A stretch of 64,000 nt of DNA. It comes from Denitromonas halophila (GTDB lineage Bacteria; Pseudomonadota; Gammaproteobacteria; Burkholderiales; Rhodocyclaceae). Made by a program: the position numbers and the translations under genes. Positions 15,601 through 23,700 of the stretch are shown here, piece by piece (position 1 is the first letter of the stretch; the number at the start of each line of letters is the position of its first letter). The DNA is taken from NCBI RefSeq assembly GCF_007625155.1, contig NZ_VMNK01000006.1, positions 124,001-188,000 of the forward strand, read 5' to 3'. The notes under the pieces are model-generated. The model did no database searches, was not told the DNA's origin, and saw only the letters and a program-made list of their open reading frames with translations.

Positions 15601-16255
15601 AGATGCAGTCCTCTTCGGTAACCGTTTGCTGTTGCCAGACCACGGCGTTTTCGTTGGGGTCGAACACGGCGCCGACGCGGCAGACCATGGGTGGGCGCGG
15701 GCCGGTGTTGCGATCGGCGCGCAGGCGGTAGCGGGCTTGCTGGCTGCGGCGCTGCGGGTCGCGCACGCATTCGGCGGTGATGTCGAGGTAGCCGGCCAGG
15801 TCGAGCATGCGCAGGTAGGCGCCGGCGGCGCTCTCGGCCACGGGGATGGCGGGCGTGCTGGCGTGGGCGGCCAGCTCGCGGGCGTTGGTGTCGCCGCTGA
15901 GCATGCGCAAGGTGCGCCACATCTGCTCTTGCGCCAGGCCTTGGGTGACGCGCTCGCCATTGCGGCGCAGGCGCGGGGCCTCCAGCCCTTCGTCACGCGC
16001 CAGACGGTAGCGGCCGGGGCTTTGTTTGACGGGCTGGCTGGTTTGCACCAGCACGCCGGCGGCGATCAGACAGCGGCGGTAGTCGACGATGGCGGTCATT
16101 TCGAGCTGGTCGCGCCCTTCGGCAGCGCCCCAGATCTCGCGCTCGGTGAAGTCGCCGGCATCGGCTGCGGCGGACAGCCTGCGGATGGACTCCCAGATGC
16201 GCTGGCGCGGCCCCTTGCCGCCGACCATGGAGAGGGTGACGGGCTTACGGGGCAT
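15590..16255 (-). CDS. winged-helix early phage protein
   Basis: A 221-residue protein starting MPRKPVTLSMVGGKGPRQRI. The N-terminal 90 residues (REIWGAAEGRDQLEMTAIVDYRRCLIAAGVLVQ) look like a winged helix with a basic N-terminal arm; a second helical domain follows and the C-terminus is strand-rich. The start at 16255 is preferred over 16360, which would overlap the upstream gene by over 100 bases. The family is common in Mu-like phages without known function. Confidence 0.62.
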   Translation of the reverse strand: MPRKPVTLSMVGGKGPRQRIWESIRRLSAAADAGDFTEREIWGAAEGRDQLEMTAIVDYRRCLIAAGVLVQTSQPVKQSPGRYRLARDEGLEAPRLRRNGERVTQGLAQEQMWRTLRMLSGDTNARELAAHASTPAIPVAESAAGAYLRMLDLAGYLDITAECVRDPQRRSQQARYRLRADRNTGPRPPMVCRVGAVFDPNENAVVWQQQTVTEEDCIYGN

Positions 16256-16460
16256 GGCTGGCCTCCGCTGACAGGTCTCGAAGATCGGCGGCGATCTGCA
16301 GCATCTCGTCGTGCTCGGCCTTTGCCTCGTCCGATCCGGCCCCCGCCCACTCACCTGCAAAGGAGTGGCACATAAACAAGGTTTGCGCCTCGCTCTCCAG
16401 CATCTCGGCGGCGCGGCGCATGACGCGCTTGGCGCGAAGGATTCGTCGCATTGCGGCCAT
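16245..16460 (-). CDS. small helical early protein
   Basis: A 71-residue protein starting MAAMRRILRAKRVMRRAAEM: a strongly basic N-terminal helix followed by an acidic helical C-terminal half. It shares one base with the MuB-like stop and overlaps the next gene by 11 bases. No family recognised. Confidence 0.5.
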   Translation of the reverse strand: MAAMRRILRAKRVMRRAAEMLESEAQTLFMCHSFAGEWAGAGSDEAKAEHDEMLQIAADLRDLSAEASHAP

Positions 16461-17176
16461 CACACCCCCCTGCGCGGCGCTTCGCCGGTGTAGAGCGGGC
16501 GGTTGCCCCAGGTGCTGCGATCGATGGCGAGCCAGCCTTCGATGGCGGCGGCTTCGGCGATGGCGGCGAGGTTGACCGAGACGCGGCGCACCGAGCCGTT
16601 GGACAGGCGCACCAGGTGCTCGAGCATGTCGCTGGCGACATGAATGCCGGGGCAGTAGATGGGGGCGAGCAGCTCGGCGTCGGCGGTGCTGACGGGCTGT
16701 GCGGGAATCCACGACAGCACGCGGCTGTGGAAGCGCTCCCAGCGCTTGAGCTTTTGCGGCAGCATCTCTTCGCCGAGCAGCAGCAGCGTTGACTGGCTGC
16801 CTTCGTAGATGTCGCGCACCAGCTCGATCATGGAGTCGTTGCGGGTGCAGTAGTCGAACTCGTCGATGATCAACATGCGGCCGCTGGCGGCGAGCTGGCT
16901 GCATACCTGGTCGAGCAGCGCGCCGATGGTGCCGGCGGGCTTGAGGCCCATTTCGTGCAGGATCTTTTCGAGCAGCACCTTGCGCGTCCAGGCGCTGCGC
17001 ATCTGCACGAAGTAGCTGCGGTTTTCGTTTGAGACGGCCAGCGCGGCGGTGGTTTTGCCGTAGCCGGCCGGGCCGTAGAGCGCAGCCATGCCGGGCAGGC
17101 CTGCCACGCGGCCGGTGAGACGCTCGGCGGCGGTGCGGGCCATTTCAAGGTTTTGGATCTGTGCGGTTTGGGTCAT
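16460..17176 (-). CDS. MuB-like AAA+ ATPase, DNA transposition protein B
   Basis: A 238-residue AAA+ ATPase with Walker A at 35-43 (GPAGYGKTT) and Walker B at 101-108 (MLIIDEFD). In Mu, B filaments on target DNA, delivers it to the transposase and enforces target immunity. This version is shorter than Mu B (312 residues) because it lacks the N-terminal HTH domain, as in B3-type phages. It lies 30 bases after the transposase gene. The C-terminal part resembles the helical domain of MuB. Confidence 0.93.
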   Translation of the reverse strand: MTQTAQIQNLEMARTAAERLTGRVAGLPGMAALYGPAGYGKTTAALAVSNENRSYFVQMRSAWTRKVLLEKILHEMGLKPAGTIGALLDQVCSQLAASGRMLIIDEFDYCTRNDSMIELVRDIYEGSQSTLLLLGEEMLPQKLKRWERFHSRVLSWIPAQPVSTADAELLAPIYCPGIHVASDMLEHLVRLSNGSVRRVSVNLAAIAEAAAIEGWLAIDRSTWGNRPLYTGEAPRRGV

Positions 17177-17205
17177 GGGGTTCCTCGGGTCGGTGAGTGG
17201 ATGGG

Positions 17206-19302
17206 TTATGCCGCGTTGCTGCGGGCGGCGAGCTTCTTGCTGTGCGCCTTGAACTGGGCGCTGGTGGGGTAGCTGGCGTGCCAGCGGGCGTCGGCCTCGC
17301 TGACGGGTTCGTCGCGGTTGATGCGTTCGTCGAGGGCGAGCCACTCGGCGTAGTTGTCGGCGGCGCTGCGCTCGGAGCGCGATAGCGCGGGGGCCGGTTT
17401 GGCGGCGGGCTGGCTCAGCGCGATGGGTTCGGCGTCGGCAACGTCGGCGGTGCGCTTGGCCAGGGCGGCTTCGCGCTGGATGACGCGCCCACCGATGACC
17501 ACCGGGGCGGCTTCGAGAGCGGGCAATGCTTCGGCGCCGTGCAGTTCGGCGAGGATCTCCTCGCGCTTGACGTCGACCCGCGCCAGGCGGCCTTTGGCGC
17601 GCTTCTGGCGGGCCTGCTCGATGACCGGTGTGGGGAAGTAGTGTTTGGTGTTGCCGCTAACCTGGGCGCGGCAGATGAGGCGGCCGTCGGGTAGATAGAC
17701 CCACACCTGGTCGGCGTTGTGAATGTCGAAGGCCACATGCACCTCGGTGCCGTGAAACTCTTCGAGTTCGCGGGCGAAGTAGATGTTGTTGAACAGGCGG
17801 ATCTCGGCGCGGGCCAGCGTGCGGGTGACGCGAGGGCGGAACAGGGTGTCGAGCTCGGCCGGCGCCATGGTGTGTGGCACCCAGTCCTTGGCTTCGAAGT
17901 TGGCCCAGGCGAGCGCGGGCGATAGCCCTTTGAGGCTGCGATGGACGCGGGCGTTGTATTCGTCAATGCGCGTTTCGCACCACTGCACGAACAGGTGCCA
18001 TGGCATGAGGGGCATGACGCCGCCTTGCTTGAGGGCGCGGCGCGAGAGCTTGAATTGCTCCAGCCGGGCTTCGCGGTCCATGGCGGCGCCGATGAAGCCG
18101 GGAAGTTGCTTGGCGCCGCTGACCCACAGCGTTTGGTGCAGGCGCTCGATAACGCCGCGGGCCTGTGAGTTGTAGGGCAGCGAGTGGGTGAGCGTGGCGC
18201 CGATGCGGCCGACCAAGCCGGTGGCGGCGTCGTTCATGAAGGCGTTTTTGTAGCCCGAGCCGTTGTCGACGTAGATCAGCGCCGGGATGCCGTAGCGCTC
18301 AACGCCGCTGCGCAGGGCGTCGGCCACGGCCATGGAGGATTCGGCCAGATCAACCGACCAGCCCACGGCGCGGCGGGTGGCGATATCGACAAAGGTGGTG
18401 ATCTCTGGGCGGAAGGGGCGCCCGTGCATGGGGTGCTGAACCTCGGCGTCGAAGGTGTGGCCGTCGGCGGACCAGACGTCATTTGGCACCAGCAGGGAGA
18501 AGTCGCGGCGGACGAAGGGGCGGATGTTTTTCAGTTCGCGATCGCCCATGCGGCCGCGCTCCTTGGTGACGGCGCCGAGCTTGTCGAGGAAGCGGCGCAC
18601 CTGGTGGATGCTGGGGTGCTGACCACGCGGCAAGGTGGCGAGGAAGGCGTCGTACGCTTGCTGGACGGTGGGTTTTTCTGGCTTTTGGTAGTGCGCCAGG
18701 AAGGCTTTGGCCCAGGTCGGCACCTTCATGGATGTGCGGGGCCCTTTGGGGGCCAGGTCGGTGGCCGATAGCCAGCGCTTGAGCGTGCGCACCGAGGGGT
18801 AGCCGTCGCCGGCGCGGCCGCGCGGATCGCGCGCCAGGCGTAGCAGGCGGTCGACATGGGCGTCGAGCTGGCCGGCGCGGGCGTTGATGAGCAGCGTGGT
18901 GAGCGCGGCCTCTTGGCTGCACCCGGAGCCGGCCTGCAGTTTGTGGATGGCGGTGAGCACACCGGCGCGGGCATCGCGCTCGAGGCGCTGGCGGTCGGTG
19001 AGGTCAGAAAGATCGGGGGCAGCATGGACGACAACCGCCCCCGACAAAACCGCGGGGGTCGGAGGAGTGACCGTAGCGGTGGAGACACTGGTGAGCGCGA
19101 GGTCGAGCTGCTGCGACTGCAGGGCGCGGCGGGTATCGGCGGGCAGCGCGGAGACGGCGTATTCCATGCCTTTGCCTGCCTGGCGTTTCCGGGCTTTCCA
19201 GCCCTCGCGCTCAGCGGCAACACGAACACCACGGTCTGTTCCAGGCATGCCGGGCAGGCCGGCCAGATCCTGGGCGGAGTACCACTCGCGCACGGAGTTC
19301 AT
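17206..19302 (-). CDS. MuA-type DDE transposase A
   Basis: A 698-residue transposase. N-terminal residues 1-60 are a Mu-type DNA-binding domain (REWYSAQDLAGLPGMPGTDR); the RNase H-like catalytic core carries Asp280 (DVWSADGHT), Asp346 (IYVDNGSG) and Glu386 (ARGVIERLHQ), the same spacing class as Mu A (D269, D336, E392); the Mu-type C-terminal beta-barrel domain follows. It cuts both phage ends and joins them to target DNA for integration and replicative transposition. Complete, with no disrupted frame, so transposition could be functional. Confidence 0.96.
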   Translation of the reverse strand: MNSVREWYSAQDLAGLPGMPGTDRGVRVAAEREGWKARKRQAGKGMEYAVSALPADTRRALQSQQLDLALTSVSTATVTPPTPAVLSGAVVVHAAPDLSDLTDRQRLERDARAGVLTAIHKLQAGSGCSQEAALTTLLINARAGQLDAHVDRLLRLARDPRGRAGDGYPSVRTLKRWLSATDLAPKGPRTSMKVPTWAKAFLAHYQKPEKPTVQQAYDAFLATLPRGQHPSIHQVRRFLDKLGAVTKERGRMGDRELKNIRPFVRRDFSLLVPNDVWSADGHTFDAEVQHPMHGRPFRPEITTFVDIATRRAVGWSVDLAESSMAVADALRSGVERYGIPALIYVDNGSGYKNAFMNDAATGLVGRIGATLTHSLPYNSQARGVIERLHQTLWVSGAKQLPGFIGAAMDREARLEQFKLSRRALKQGGVMPLMPWHLFVQWCETRIDEYNARVHRSLKGLSPALAWANFEAKDWVPHTMAPAELDTLFRPRVTRTLARAEIRLFNNIYFARELEEFHGTEVHVAFDIHNADQVWVYLPDGRLICRAQVSGNTKHYFPTPVIEQARQKRAKGRLARVDVKREEILAELHGAEALPALEAAPVVIGGRVIQREAALAKRTADVADAEPIALSQPAAKPAPALSRSERSAADNYAEWLALDERINRDEPVSEADARWHASYPTSAQFKAHSKKLAARSNAA

Positions 19303-19787
19303 TCGTCGTCGCCCCCTTCAAACAGGGACAGCTCGGGCGCGCCGGTGCGTTCGACATTGGCGCGATGCCAGGCGACGGCGGCGAGCGTGGTGTCGAGCGC
19401 GGCGAGCGTGCTGGCGGCGTCGGCTTCGCCTTTGTAGAAGTGGATCAGCAGGGCCAGGGCGTCGCTGAACCCGGCCTGCAGCTCCATGACGTCCGTCTCG
19501 TCGGCGGGGCGGCCTGTCGGCATGCGGATGGCGAGCAGATGCGCGGACGCGGCGAGGTATTCGGAGACGTACGTGGCGCCGCAGGCATGCTCAAACGGGC
19601 GGATACGCACCGCCGGCAAGCGGCCGGTGGCCAGCCACTTGTAGACGGTGCTGGTGGAGTGCTCGCCCATCAGGTCGCACACCCGGTCAATGCTCAGGTT
19701 GTGCTTGGCGCGTGCGTGCTCGAGGCACAGCTCCATCGCGTGAATGAGTGAGCGGGCGCGGATGCGCTTCCAATTTCTGCGCGTCAT
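19299..19787 (-). CDS. HTH protein upstream of transposase
   Basis: A 162-residue protein. Residues 15-60 (AMELCLEHARAKHNLSIDRVCDLMG then STSTVYKWLATGRLPAVRI) contain a helix-turn-helix similar to MerR/excisionase-type modules. The rest is helical. Its stop overlaps the transposase start by 4 bases. Such a gene occurs between ner and A in B3-type phages; role probably early regulation. No clear homology recognised. Confidence 0.68.
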   Translation of the reverse strand: MTRRNWKRIRARSLIHAMELCLEHARAKHNLSIDRVCDLMGEHSTSTVYKWLATGRLPAVRIRPFEHACGATYVSEYLAASAHLLAIRMPTGRPADETDVMELQAGFSDALALLIHFYKGEADAASTLAALDTTLAAVAWHRANVERTGAPELSLFEGGDDE

Positions 19788-19897
19788 TGCGCCACCCCAC
19801 GACGGGCGTGGCGCAAAAAAATGCTTCCGCTGCAGCTATCGGAGGCACTGGCCGGGCCTCTACGATGGGAAGCGTCAAACATGGAGAACAAAGTCAT
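19784..19897 (-). CDS. possible 37-residue leader ORF
   Basis: A short ORF (MTLFSMFDASHRRGPASASD...) whose stop overlaps the ATG of the 162-residue HTH gene (ATGA). The coupling suggests it might be translated, but there is no good ribosome site and the length is marginal. Could be spacer between ner and the HTH gene. Confidence 0.2.
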   Translation of the reverse strand: MTLFSMFDASHRRGPASASDSCSGSIFLRHARRGVAQ

Positions 19898-19916
19898 GAC
19901 AATCACTCCCCCGCTC

Positions 19917-20222
19917 TCAGGCCGCAGCCCGGTCACCAGCCGTTACACGACGGCGGGAACGGCCGTTACTTCTGGCGGTAGAATCGGAGGGGTAGCGGGA
20001 CGGCCAGATCTCGTCAGGGCGCTTGCCGATGGCTTCGGCAATCAGTCGTTCGCCCTTTGGCCAGGGACGATGGAGCGCATGACTAAGAGTGTGCCTAGAG
20101 GCGTAACTGTGATGCAGAGAGAGGCTGGATATCGACCAGCCGGCCATTTTCAGGGCGCATAGGATTTGCGCGCGATGCCAGTCGTTTGGACTGGTTTTTT
20201 TGGTGCCAGAGTTTTTGCCCAT
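19917..20222 (-). CDS. Ner-like transcriptional regulator
   Basis: A 101-residue Ner/Nlp (SfsB) family protein. Residues 12-70 (NDWHRAQILCALKMAGWSIS ... SHALHRPWPKGERLIAEAIG) are the characteristic Ner helix-turn-helix ending in K-x-P-x-E-I-W-P-S-R-Y. In Mu, Ner turns down both the repressor and early promoters. AAGGA lies 8 bases before the ATG. It is the first early gene, divergent from the repressor. The C-terminal 25 residues are basic and low complexity. Confidence 0.92.
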   Translation of the reverse strand: MGKNSGTKKTSPNDWHRAQILCALKMAGWSISSLSLHHSYASRHTLSHALHRPWPKGERLIAEAIGKRPDEIWPSRYPSDSTARSNGRSRRRVTAGDRAAA

Positions 20223-20265
20223 GGTTCAATCCTTTTCTGGTCACGAGTGTGACGCATGGGCAAAA

Positions 20266-20472
20266 CTTTACTCTAGTTTGTTCTTGTTGCGCAAGAACAA
20301 ACTAGAAGAAATCTCTGGGTTCCGATTCAGTTCCGATTTGGCAGTTTTCGAAATCGCAACCCGCTTTACGTAAGCCTTTGAAAAACAGGTGATTTATATG
20401 GAATCGGAAAAGAAAAAAAAGATTGGCCGTCCAGTTCCGATTCTGGCGCCAGGATTCGGAACTAGAGTAAAG
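20266..20472. promoter_or_regulatory. divergent early/repressor control region with operator-like repeats
   Basis: Between Ner (minus) and the repressor (plus). Three direct GTTCCGATT copies start at 20319, 20330 and 20434, with an inverted TTCCGATT at 20402-20409. A 13-mer CTTTACTCTAGTT (20266-20278) recurs inverted at 20460-20472 inside the repressor gene. A candidate early promoter on the minus strand is TTGCGC, 18 bases, TAAAGT across this region. Repeats of two different sequences suggest separate sites for Ner and the repressor. Confidence 0.65.
20272..20306. repeat. perfect 15-bp inverted repeat (operator-like palindrome)
   Basis: TCTAGTTTGTTCTTG and its exact complement CAAGAACAAACTAGA are separated by 5 bases (TTGCG). 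It lies about 50 bp upstream of Ner in the divergent promoter region, where a repressor or Ner dimer would bind. It is too far from a gene end to act as a terminator. Confidence 0.8.
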
Positions 20473-21255
20473 GTGGCGGCAGACGCCTTCGAGACAAGAA
20501 AAAAGGCAGCGGATGCTGCCGGAGTCTCTCCTGACATGATTCAGCGCTACATAAGAGAGGCGAGCGTTCCAGGCCTTGAAAAACTTGAGTGCTTGGCATC
20601 CGGCTCCGGCGTCCGCTATCGCTGGTTGGCCTATGCCGAAGAGCCAGAACGCATCTCTCACGGTGGCGGCGGAAGTTGGCTTGATGGCCTGACGATTGGG
20701 CACCGCATTCGTCTTGTTCGTTGCGGCGTGGAAAACCGCACTGAAGCAGCTTTTTCGAGTCACCTCGGCATTCCACTCAATCACCTTAGGCAGCTGGAGT
20801 CTGGCGAGGACAGCGCCGACACGGAGCTCTTGGATGAGATCGCAAGGCATGCCGGGGTGAGGAGGGAGTGGCTGGAGACGGGGGAGCCGCCAATGCTAGA
20901 GCCAAACAATCGCGGCTTTCGACAGATCGTCGATGCGAGGCTTAAGCGAGCCGAGGCGGCAGAAGATAGGTCTCTTTTGGTGTCGGCGGCTCAAAAGCTG
21001 TCGCCCTACCCATCCGCCCTGGATTCAGCGGCAGAAGGCATGCCGCCGTCCGCAGCAGTGAAAACCGGGCGCGTATCGCCAGAGCTGCTGGCGAAGGTGG
21101 TCGATAGCGTCGAACAGTGGCTGGCCGAAAACCGCGGCAAAGTGAGGGTCGCGCCCGACAAGCGGGCCATGCTGATCGCCGTCTGCTACGCGCACTTCGA
21201 AGGCCGAGAGTTCCGAAAGCAAGAGATGGAGCGGTTTTTCAAGCTTGTTGCATGA
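20398..21255 (+). CDS. phage repressor with tandem HTH domains
   Basis: A 285-residue protein, the only plus-strand phage gene, divergent from the lytic operon like Mu c. ATG at 20398 is chosen because AGGTG lies 6 bases upstream; an in-frame GTG at 20389 overlaps that site. It has two XRE-like helix-turn-helix segments: residues about 31-80 (RKKAADAAGVSPDMIQRYIR) and about 115-165 (EAAFSSHLGIPLNHLRQLES). The C-terminal third has no peptidase S24 serine-lysine pair that I can see, so SOS cleavage is not obvious. Likely maintains lysogeny. Confidence 0.82.
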   Translation: MESEKKKKIGRPVPILAPGFGTRVKVAADAFETRKKAADAAGVSPDMIQRYIREASVPGLEKLECLASGSGVRYRWLAYAEEPERISHGGGGSWLDGLTIGHRIRLVRCGVENRTEAAFSSHLGIPLNHLRQLESGEDSADTELLDEIARHAGVRREWLETGEPPMLEPNNRGFRQIVDARLKRAEAAEDRSLLVSAAQKLSPYPSALDSAAEGMPPSAAVKTGRVSPELLAKVVDSVEQWLAENRGKVRVAPDKRAMLIAVCYAHFEGREFRKQEMERFFKLVA

Positions 21256-21471
21256 CGCGAGGGCTTTTTGCATACCTGATTGGTATGCGCTGGCGGGTAT
21301 CATCCCCCGCCCATGGACGACGACGACCTGACCCTGCAACTACGCGCCGCCATGAGCGGCGCCGTCAGCTTCGTCAACATCGGCGGCACCTGGGTGTCGC
21401 CGGCAGCCGCGCCCCCGGTCCCCGCTGCAAACGACGCCGAGTGGTGCCACGATCAATCGGCGATCACTCCT

Positions 21472-21485
21472 GTGACAAAAAAATC
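21472..21485. repeat. putative transposase-binding site, inner copy
   Basis: GTGACAAAAAAATC, 12 of 14 bases identical to the copy at 21596-21609 and in the same orientation, 124 bp away. MuA sites in Mu also occur as several similarly spaced copies in the left end. Assignment is inference. Confidence 0.45.
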
Positions 21486-21595
21486 GCAAAAACCACCAGA
21501 TCACGCGCATTTTTGCGCATTCCTGCGTTATTCCGGTATCTGCCCCATTCCCGTGCAAAACAGGGCTTTTCGCGACTTTTTTTTCTTCTCTCTAA

Positions 21596-21609
21596 GTGAC
21601 AAAACGATC
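21596..21609. repeat. putative transposase-binding site next to the left end
   Basis: GTGACAAAACGATC lies 10 bases inside a CA (21619-21620), which on the minus strand gives the 5' TG expected for a Mu-type terminus. Compare the inner copy at 21472. The exact end cannot be confirmed from one junction. Confidence 0.45.
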
Positions 21610-21739
21610 ACCTCCCCACATTGTGGCACGGCACACGCAGTCCGTCTGGGGCGCTTTTTAACAAAAACTTCTTTTGCCCCCACCCCGCCTCGCTTCATAG
21701 ACTCGCGCCTTCTCCTCTCCTTGCGGGGTGCGTTTGCGC

Positions 21740-22645
21740 ATGGTGTTTCGACGAGCGGCAGTCCTGACGATGGTGGCGTGCACGCTGAGCGCCTGTTCGG
21801 TGCAGCAGCTGGCCGTCGATCGGTTGGGCGATGCGCTGGCGGGCTCGGGGGCGACGTTCAGCGCCGATGATGACCCCGCGCTGGTGCGCGACGCGGCGCC
21901 GTTTTCGCTCAAGCTGATGGAGAGCCTGCTGGCCGAGCGACCGGCGCACGCGGGTTTGCTGCTGGCGGCGGCGCGGGGCTTCACGCAGTACGCCTACGGC
22001 TTTGTGCAGCAAGGTGCGGACGAGATCGAGGCCGAGGACGTCGGCGCCGCCTTTGCCCAGCGGGAGCGCGCGCGGCGCTTGTATGTGCGCGCCAGAGGCT
22101 ACGGCCTGCGCGCGCTGGCGGTGGCACATCCGGGCATCGATAGCGCGCTACGCACCGACCCGGCGCAAGCCCTCGCCCCGACCACGGCCGCCGATGTGCC
22201 GGCGCTGTACTGGACGGCGGCAGCCTGGGCGGCGGCGATTGCGCTGTCCAAGGACGATCCGGAGGCGGTCGCCGACCTGCCAGTGGTGGGCGCGATGATG
22301 GACCGCGCGCTGGCGCTCGATCCGGGTTTCGACGCCGGGGCGCTGCACACCTTCATGATCACCTTCGCCATGGCGCGCGCCGGCGAGCCGGATCCAGCCG
22401 GCACCGCACGCGGGCACTTCGACGCCGCCGTGGCCCTCTCCCACGGCCGCCAGGCCGGACCGTATCTGGCGCTGGCCGAGGCGGTGGCGGTGGCCGAGCA
22501 GAACCGCGCCGAATTCCTCCCCCTGCTCGACACCGCGCTGGCCATCGACGCCGACGCTGACCCCGCCCATCGCCTCGAAACCCTGATTCTTCAACGCCGC
22601 GCCCGCTGGTTGCAGGGGCGTGTCGACGACCTCTTTCTGGAGTAA
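21740..22645 (+). CDS. TRAP transporter TatT component family lipoprotein
   Basis: A 301-residue outer or periplasmic lipoprotein with a signal ending in LSAC (Cys19 as lipid site). The body is helical, in TPR-like repeats, matching the TatT family, first described in Treponema pallidum as a trimer with TPR pockets that associates with the TRAP solute-binding protein. The next two genes are exactly that partner set. An in-frame GTG at 21728 is an alternative start, but ATG at 21740 gives a normal signal peptide. First host gene after the prophage, about 120 bp from the inferred end. Confidence 0.85.
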   Translation: MVFRRAAVLTMVACTLSACSVQQLAVDRLGDALAGSGATFSADDDPALVRDAAPFSLKLMESLLAERPAHAGLLLAAARGFTQYAYGFVQQGADEIEAEDVGAAFAQRERARRLYVRARGYGLRALAVAHPGIDSALRTDPAQALAPTTAADVPALYWTAAAWAAAIALSKDDPEAVADLPVVGAMMDRALALDPGFDAGALHTFMITFAMARAGEPDPAGTARGHFDAAVALSHGRQAGPYLALAEAVAVAEQNRAEFLPLLDTALAIDADADPAHRLETLILQRRARWLQGRVDDLFLE

Positions 22646-22648
22646 TGC

Positions 22649-23656
22649 ATGCCCGACCGGATTCGCCGCCTCCTCCTGATCCTGCTCCTGCTCGCCACCG
22701 GCCCGGCCCTGGCCGAGAAGGTGACGCTGCGCCTGGGCACGCTGGCGCCCAAGAACTCGCTCTATCACCGCGCGCTGCTCGAAATGGGTGAGGCGTGGCG
22801 GGTGGCGCAGGGCGACGGTTCGAAGCTGATCGTGTTCACCGACGGCGCCCAGGGCGGCGAGGCCGACACCGTCAAGCGCATGCGCATCGGCCAGCTCAAC
22901 GGCGGCCTGCTGTCGGTGGTCGGGCTGCGCGAGATCGATCCGAGCGTGTCGGCGCTGCAGACCCTGCCGCTGATGTTCCGCAGCTGGGATGAAGTCGACT
23001 ACGTGCGCGAGCAGCTGCGCCCGGCGATGGAGCAGCGTTTCTTCGACAAGGGTTACGTGGTGCTGTCGTGGGGTGACGCGGGCTGGGTGCGTTTCTTCTC
23101 GCAGCGGCCGGCCGCCGCGCCGGAGGACTTCAAGTCGATGAAGATGTTCACCTGGGCCGGCGAGCCGGAGCAGATGGAAGTGATGAAGGCGCTCGGCTAC
23201 CAGCCGGTGTCGCTCGAGACGGCCGACATCCTGCCCGCGCTGCAGACCGGGCTGATCGAAGTCGTGCCGGCCACGCCATACTACGCGTTGGCGGCGCAGT
23301 TCAACGGCCCGGCGCCGTACATGCTCGAACTGAACTGGGCGCCCATCGTCGGTGCGCTGGTGGTCACCCGCAAGGCCTGGGAGGGCATGAGCCCGGCCGG
23401 CCAGACGGCGCTGCGCGAGGCGGCCAGAACAGCGGGCGAGAAGATGCGCGCACAGGCCCGCACCGAGGTGGATGAGGCGGTGGCGGCGATGGTCAAGCGC
23501 GGGCTCAAGGTCACCCGGCCGAACGCCGAGCAGATGGCCGCCTGGCAGGCGCTGGCCGAGTCGGTCTATCCGCAGATCCGCGGCCGGCTGGTGCCCGCCG
23601 AGACCTTCGACACGGTCACCCGCCTGCTCGCCGAGTACCGCGCACGCCACAAGTAA
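22649..23656 (+). CDS. TRAP transporter periplasmic solute-binding protein (DctP/TatP type)
   Basis: A 335-residue protein with a signal peptide (LLLILLLLATGPALA) and the DctP-family fold: TLRLGTLAPKNSLYHRALLE at the mature N-terminus, GLREIDPSVSALQTLPLMFR, and the MFTWAGEPEQMEVMKALGYQ block. It captures a solute for the permease encoded downstream, driven by ion gradients. The usual carboxylate-binding arginine region is replaced here by WAGEPEQ, so the substrate need not be a C4-dicarboxylate. It begins 3 bases after tatT; operon likely. Confidence 0.88.
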   Translation: MPDRIRRLLLILLLLATGPALAEKVTLRLGTLAPKNSLYHRALLEMGEAWRVAQGDGSKLIVFTDGAQGGEADTVKRMRIGQLNGGLLSVVGLREIDPSVSALQTLPLMFRSWDEVDYVREQLRPAMEQRFFDKGYVVLSWGDAGWVRFFSQRPAAAPEDFKSMKMFTWAGEPEQMEVMKALGYQPVSLETADILPALQTGLIEVVPATPYYALAAQFNGPAPYMLELNWAPIVGALVVTRKAWEGMSPAGQTALREAARTAGEKMRAQARTEVDEAVAAMVKRGLKVTRPNAEQMAAWQALAESVYPQIRGRLVPAETFDTVTRLLAEYRARHK

Positions 23657-23700
23657 GCCCCACCCCGGGTGCCGCGCCAGGCGCCCCGCCGGACTCGCCC

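Larger units (their letters stand above)
1..21620 (-). mobile_element. Mu-like transposable prophage (left part, right end outside window)
   Basis: A continuous block of phage genes in the order typical of Mu, B3 and related transposable phages: repressor, Ner, transposase A, ATPase B, early accessory genes, GemA, Mor, lysis, terminase, portal, F and G. All but the repressor are on the minus strand, mostly with ATGA-type 4-base overlaps. The tail and right-end genes would lie before position 1. The left end is inferred near 21,620, about 120 bp before the host lipoprotein gene; the 5-bp target duplication cannot be tested because the other end is not in the window. No frameshift was seen in A, B, terminase, portal or F, so this part looks intact. 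Confidence 0.93.
21256..21739. other. prophage left end and host junction region
   Basis: Holds a GCATACC-5-GGTATGC inverted repeat (21270-21288), an AT-rich stretch with TTTTTGCGC and TTTTCGCG blocks, and the two transposase-site-like repeats listed separately. A plus-strand ORF from an ATG at 21313 (MDDDDLTLQLRAAMSGAVSF...) is open through the inferred junction to 21870, so it is a doubtful gene. Host DNA is taken to begin at about 21621, with TatT leader sequence to 21739. No other gene is seen. Confidence 0.55.

Noticed and set aside
21313-21870. Plus-strand ORF starting MDDDDLTLQ after the repressor
   Set aside because: Runs through the inferred phage end into the tatT leader in a different frame; no ribosome site near the ATG and no family. 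Kept only as a note.
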